From Desulfamplus sp. (GTDB lineage: Bacteria > Desulfobacterota > Desulfobacteria > Desulfobacterales > Desulfobacteraceae), in NCBI GenBank assembly GCA_015232465.1, contig JADFZO010000002.1, positions 20,919 to 84,918 on the forward strand: DNA of 64,000 bases, given 5' to 3'. Below the pieces are notes generated by a model, which was not told where the DNA came from, did not search any database, and was given only the letters and a program-made list of their open reading frames with translations. This document shows, piece by piece, positions 60,244-64,000 of the stretch (its first letter is position 1; each line of letters starts with the position of its first letter). The position numbers and the translations under genes were made by a program.

Positions 60244-61101
60244 TTAGTTATTTTCAGTTATCTTCCAGCACGCTGTGATTGTAGTGCCCAACTCAACTGA
60301 CGATTTAAGCTCAAATGTTCCGCCTGAAAACTTACACCTCTCCTTCATACTTAACAGCCCTAAACCTTTTGGCGTAATATCTTCAAGCTGCTTTACCTCA
60401 TCTTGAATGGCTAATGTGCCGAAGTTACATTTTTTGATGGGGGGGGTAAAACCTTTGCCATTATCTGCAACGATAAACCTTACCCCTCTGATTAATGTTT
60501 TATCAACCTTAGAGGCTGGCTCAAAAAATTTTTCTAAAGTGATGTCAATATTTTTGCAGTTGCTGTGTTTTATGCTGTTATTCATAGCCTCTTGTAAAAT
60601 TCTAAAAATGACAATTTTAATGCTATCTGGGATATAGCTCTCCTCAACATTTATCGCCTGATTGATAAAAACCCAAGGGTATATCCGCTCAAATTCTCTT
60701 GAATACCACGATATAGTTGCAACAATACCAAGATCAGAGAGCACAGGGGGCCAAAGGCTGGTAGTTATCTCACGAGTCTCTTTTATTGTCTCTTGAACCA
60801 TAACCACAACATCTTGAAGCTGTTTTATGCTATTTTTATTTCTCCACCTGCCCATTGTCAAAATAGCATGTTCAACTGAAAATTTAATGGCTGTAAGAGA
60901 TTTTCCAAGAACATCATGCAACTCAAAAGCCATCTGTTTCCTTTCGTTCTCTTGAGCCTCAATAATCCTTGAATAGACATCATTGTGGTCTTGTCTGCAA
61001 GTCTCTAAAGATTGCTCACATAAGTTTAACTGTGCTTTTGTCCTTGATAGCTCATCTTTTAGTTTGAGATTCTCTTCTATCAACTCATCAAAGTTTGTCA
61101 T
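60244..61101 (-). CDS. NarX-type sensor histidine kinase (HisKA_3), soluble
   Basis: 285 residues. N-terminal coiled coil (about 5-50), HisKA_3 H-box AFELHDVLGKSLTAIKF (H62), then the HATPase domain (EAMNNSIKHSN, VADNGKGFTPP, GLGLLSMKERCKFSGG). No membrane segment or sensor domain, so the signal is cytoplasmic or comes through a partner. HisKA_3 kinases pair with NarL-type regulators, and one lies convergently next door. Confidence 0.92.
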   Translation of the reverse strand: MTNFDELIEENLKLKDELSRTKAQLNLCEQSLETCRQDHNDVYSRIIEAQENERKQMAFELHDVLGKSLTAIKFSVEHAILTMGRWRNKNSIKQLQDVVVMVQETIKETREITTSLWPPVLSDLGIVATISWYSREFERIYPWVFINQAINVEESYIPDSIKIVIFRILQEAMNNSIKHSNCKNIDITLEKFFEPASKVDKTLIRGVRFIVADNGKGFTPPIKKCNFGTLAIQDEVKQLEDITPKGLGLLSMKERCKFSGGTFELKSSVELGTTITACWKITENN

Positions 61102-61132
61102 AATTTCCTGATATTTATCTTAAAATATGTTT

Positions 61133-62830
61133 TTATGCTGTATGGAGTCTTTTGATCTCCATCTTTATATCTTCAGTTGTAACACGAGATTTATGAACCA
61201 TATTGCAATAGGAACAAGCCCCATCAATAAGCGATATAGCCTTACCCGGCAGATACTCATCAGGCAGGTAACTTTTGCTTAACTTTATTGCTGCAATTAT
61301 TGCACCATCATCAATAGAGACAGCATGATGATGCTCAAAATTTGGGGCAACTCCTCGCAGTATCTCAACTGCCTCATCAAATTTTGGCTCATTAACAATG
61401 ATCTTTTTAAATCTTCTGGCAAGTGCTGGGTCTTTTGAAAATAGTTCAGCACCCTCAAATGTTGTTGCACCAATACATGGAAATTCACCCCTTGCAAGCA
61501 GAGGCTTTAAAAATTCACTTGCACCCATTGCCCCTTCAGTTGAGCCAGCATCAATAAGTGTGTGAATCTCATCAATAAAAATTATTACTCTATCCTTTTG
61601 GCAAAGAACCTCGTCCATCAACCCTTGTAACCTAATCTCAAGCTCACCTCGATATTTTGTCCCTGCAATAAGGCTGTTAAGAGATAGTGAATAGATATGT
61701 TTTCCACTAATGCGAGATGAGAGAGTACCGCTTAAAATAGCCCTTGCAAGCCCCTCTACCACAGCAGTTTTTCCAACTCCAGGGTAGCCAACAATAAGGG
61801 GATTATTTATCTCCATCTGACTTAAAACCTGCACAAGCCTTGCAATTGTTAATTCTGCACCAATTAAAGGTTTTGTATTCTTTAAATATTGTGCATCTGT
61901 CAATAACTGGGCATATCTATCAAGATACCCTTCAGCACGCCTTGCAACTTTAGAAGATTTGGAAAAAAATATGGCAAGTTCAGGAGGCATATCATAAGAG
62001 GCTGGAACAAAAAGATAGACCTCATCTTCTCTTTCCGATCTATCTGTAAGTGCCCGATTTAGCTCTTTTATAAGAGATCTAATCTCACCAACTGAAGGAT
62101 TTACAACATCTTTTTCACCAATATAGTGGTGAAAATCCTCTAAAATATAGGCAACTCTCACCTGCGGTCTATTTATGATAAACCTAATAATCTCCTTTGG
62201 GTCTGCTGTCTTTGATGCGTTAATATCAGAAAAGAGGGGGTATTGCTTTGAGAGGTGTTTTAGGATAATCCCCCTTGCTTTGCTCCACAAAACAGGAATC
62301 TTGCCCTGTGATATAAGATCAGCGACAAGTGTTTCCATCTCCTCAATTGGATCGTTATATTTTACAACTAAAAGAGCCCTATCTGAATCAGCTCCTCTTG
62401 ATTTTGGCGAAACTTTTTGATCTGATGAAAAATCTTCTTGATTGGAGCTAAAATCTAAATCGCCAAAAGCCTCATCATCTTCTGGCAACGGCTCAATCTT
62501 ACTAAATGGAGAATCTAACTCTGCAACAATATTGCCACCTCTGCTAAATAGTTTAACCCTACCTTTGCCATTAATAAGAATCTCACTTGCAACTTTGTAT
62601 AATCTAACCTTATCAATATTTTGAAAATAACCCTGCTTTATGCTCTGCAACATCTGTTGAACAATTAAAGGGGTAACTGGTCTATCTCCAGCATCCTCTC
62701 GTAACTCAAGCACATTTTGCTTAGAGAAGATAACAAGAGACTCCTCAAGACTCTCCACAATATCGGTTGGATCAAAGGAGAGTTCTGTCTCAGTAAGAGA
62801 CAGATTTGTTCCACTAAAAAAATCTTTCAT
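61133..62830 (-). CDS. AAA+ ATPase: degenerate N-terminal AAA region plus ClpA/ClpB-type module
   Basis: 565 residues from the ATG at 62830 with AGGAG upstream (a longer frame to 62896 overlaps the previous gene and lacks a ribosome site). Residues about 320-565 are a ClpB-D1-like module: IGAELTIARLVQVL, Walker A GYPGVGKT (348-355), Walker B VIIFIDEIH (D420, E421), sensor IGATTFEGA, arginine finger DPALARRF and the lid LPDEYLPGKAISLIDGA. Residues about 150-300 (AYILEDFHHYIG, LFVPASYDMPPELAIFF) resemble the degenerate N-part of Ycf46/SpoVK-type AAA proteins. There is no second Clp module and no ClpP-binding loop. Probably a remodelling ATPase; substrate unknown. Confidence 0.85.
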   Translation of the reverse strand: MKDFFSGTNLSLTETELSFDPTDIVESLEESLVIFSKQNVLELREDAGDRPVTPLIVQQMLQSIKQGYFQNIDKVRLYKVASEILINGKGRVKLFSRGGNIVAELDSPFSKIEPLPEDDEAFGDLDFSSNQEDFSSDQKVSPKSRGADSDRALLVVKYNDPIEEMETLVADLISQGKIPVLWSKARGIILKHLSKQYPLFSDINASKTADPKEIIRFIINRPQVRVAYILEDFHHYIGEKDVVNPSVGEIRSLIKELNRALTDRSEREDEVYLFVPASYDMPPELAIFFSKSSKVARRAEGYLDRYAQLLTDAQYLKNTKPLIGAELTIARLVQVLSQMEINNPLIVGYPGVGKTAVVEGLARAILSGTLSSRISGKHIYSLSLNSLIAGTKYRGELEIRLQGLMDEVLCQKDRVIIFIDEIHTLIDAGSTEGAMGASEFLKPLLARGEFPCIGATTFEGAELFSKDPALARRFKKIIVNEPKFDEAVEILRGVAPNFEHHHAVSIDDGAIIAAIKLSKSYLPDEYLPGKAISLIDGACSYCNMVHKSRVTTEDIKMEIKRLHTA

Positions 62831-62864
62831 AACAACTCCTAAAAAAAGAGGAAAGCTGTCAACT

Positions 62865-64000
62865 TTAGCACAATCCATAAGCCAACTTAAGGGCATCTCT
62901 CTTTTCAGCTTCTGCCCGATTCAATGACTGTAAGGCTCTCTCCAGCTTATATTCAGCCTCCATCACCTTACCAATTGAAGCCCTTGCAATAGCTTCAGCC
63001 TCTTTTTTTTCATCTTCAGCCCTCTTTATTGCAATAAGAGCATTGTCAGCAACCTTTTTAGCTGCAATCAGCTCGGCAATAAGCTGCTCTTTCTCTTTCA
63101 AAAGCTGTGCCTGAATCTTACGCTCCTCACTGATAACCATCTCTTTTTGACTATTTTCCTGTTCTAAGGCATCAAATGCAGCATTCATTCTATCTACCGC
63201 AACCTCTCTATCTTGCCTCTCTTTTTCAGCAATTAAAAATGCAGTTCGCCGCTCCTCTACTGCTATAAGAGCCTCATCAAAGGCTTTTTTCTTTTGAATC
63301 ATAGCTTTTTTAAGCTCATCTTGTGCAACCATTTTTGCCTTTAGGGCTGCATCAAGCTCTGATTGTAGTCTATTTTTTTCAAAACTTATCTTCTCAAGCT
63401 CTTTTAATGACCGCTCTTTTAACTCTTCCTCATTTTTGAGCCTATTTAAAGTAATCTCTGAAACTGCGGTTGTCTTTTTAATTATAGCCTCATACTTTGC
63501 AGCCTTTTCTAAAGCACTATCTCTTTGAATCTCAACCTCTTTTACCATCTTAAGAGCTTTAGCATCTGATGCTTTTTTATCTGCCTCTATATCTTTATTG
63601 AGCTTTGCAATAATAGATAGTAGATGTTTTAACTCTGCCTCTAATAGCTCTTTCTCTTTTGTAATATCCTCTTTATCCTTTTGAGAAGCCTCTATCGCAG
63701 CATGAGCCATCTCTATTTCAGACTTTAGCCTTGCAACCTCTTTTAAAGCCTCATCTTTTTGAGCCTCAGCCTTTAGCTTTTCCTCGTCAGCCTTTTGAGC
63801 AAGATTGACCGCCCCCTCCATAAAAAGCTCTATTTTATCATCTTGCCTCAACTCTTTTAAACGCTTAAGCCCCTTTGTTGTGAGCATCACAAAAGAGCTA
63901 TCTTCTGCTAAATCTTGAGCAGCACCACCTTTAGCATCAAATATTTTTATGTCGATAAGCTCCTCTTTATGGATAAAAGAGATAAGAGATACAAGCTCAT
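62865..64000 (-). CDS. Long coiled-coil protein, 5' end outside window
   Basis: At least 378 residues, and the frame remains open to base 64000, so the gene starts outside. The visible N-part (HKEELIDIKIFDAKGGAAQD, SFVMLTTKGLKRLKEL) looks like a small folded domain. From about 60 residues in, it is continuous coiled coil rich in Lys/Ala/Glu (KADEEKLKAEAQKDEALKEV, LNRAEAEKRDALKLA). Composition and repeat style resemble the receiver-coiled-coil protein at 36449, suggesting paralogy. It ends 34 bases before the AAA+ start, so the two are cotranscribed; the ATPase may act on it. Confidence 0.78.
   Translation of the reverse strand, partial: ELVSLISFIHKEELIDIKIFDAKGGAAQDLAEDSSFVMLTTKGLKRLKELRQDDKIELFMEGAVNLAQKADEEKLKAEAQKDEALKEVARLKSEIEMAHAAIEASQKDKEDITKEKELLEAELKHLLSIIAKLNKDIEADKKASDAKALKMVKEVEIQRDSALEKAAKYEAIIKKTTAVSEITLNRLKNEEELKERSLKELEKISFEKNRLQSELDAALKAKMVAQDELKKAMIQKKKAFDEALIAVEERRTAFLIAEKERQDREVAVDRMNAAFDALEQENSQKEMVISEERKIQAQLLKEKEQLIAELIAAKKVADNALIAIKRAEDEKKEAEAIARASIGKVMEAEYKLERALQSLNRAEAEKRDALKLAYGLC

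Noticed and set aside
1-64000. Mobile elements bounding the magnetosome cluster (insertion sequences, integrase, tRNA attachment sites)
   Set aside because: I looked for transposase or integrase motifs and terminal repeats and saw none in this window; they could lie outside it.

Overview
The window looks like part of a chromosome from a magnetotactic, sulfate-reducing Desulfobacterota (Deltaproteobacteria) relative. The evidence is low GC (mid-thirties percent by eye), a heterodisulfide-reductase-type protein with in-frame UGA, and above all a long magnetosome gene cluster. That cluster mixes mam core genes (mamI, A, Q, B, P, EO, M, N, K) with the coiled-coil and second actin-like genes (mad type) known from magnetotactic Desulfobacterota. 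The MamE/MamO rearrangements recall the greigite-type clusters of Desulfamplus and the multicellular magnetotactic prokaryotes. I do not assign a species. I saw no rRNA, tRNA, CRISPR array, transposase or phage gene.

Layout. 1-17.8 kb is mostly housekeeping: a partial amt behind a sigma-54 promoter, an RpiR-type regulator, a hybrid sensor kinase, a radical SAM enzyme, a PHP phosphatase, nadC, then leftward an M48-TPR protease, a NUDIX hydrolase, nadB-nadA and an HrpA-type helicase. A rightward HdrD-like iron-sulfur selenoprotein follows and ends at a strong terminator. 17.9-26.6 kb is a rightward signalling block: two tandem receiver-FapA (DUF342) paralogues and two histidine kinases. A leftward TetR gene comes next. 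27.4-40.0 kb is a leftward, tightly packed operon of cytoskeletal type: a coiled-coil protein, MamK, many further coiled-coil proteins, a HEAT-repeat protein, a STAS protein and a second actin-like ATPase. It ends at a 13-bp-stem terminator, and a toxin-antitoxin pair sits inside it. A rightward ferredoxin at 40.3-40.7 kb separates it from the leftward mam operon (40.7-59.3 kb). To the right lie a LuxR-type response regulator with a convergent sensor kinase, an AAA+ protein and a partial coiled-coil protein.

How the parts may work together. MamI, MamQ, MamB, MamM and the MamL-like protein would build and load the vesicle membrane. MamA is the surface TPR scaffold. MamP, MamEO, the triple-PDZ protein, the tri-haem cytochrome, the b-type cytochrome-like protein and the NapH-like polyferredoxin would set iron redox state. 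MamK, the second actin and the coiled-coil set would position the chain.

Main discovery. Five in-frame UGA codons, each followed by a hairpin whose small apical loop carries G in its first two positions, point to selenocysteine. One is in the HdrD-like protein (U244), at the place where HdrD/CCG proteins carry cysteine (ECGH). The other four are in three small membrane-anchored proteins inside the mam operon: a 44-residue protein with a U-x-x-C motif, a 203-residue protein with two UGAs, and a 120-residue protein with UGA three codons before UAA. Three of these UGAs share the motif LAA-x-G-U-P-P. They surround the polyferredoxin gene and suggest a selenium-dependent redox module of the magnetosome that ordinary gene callers would split or truncate.
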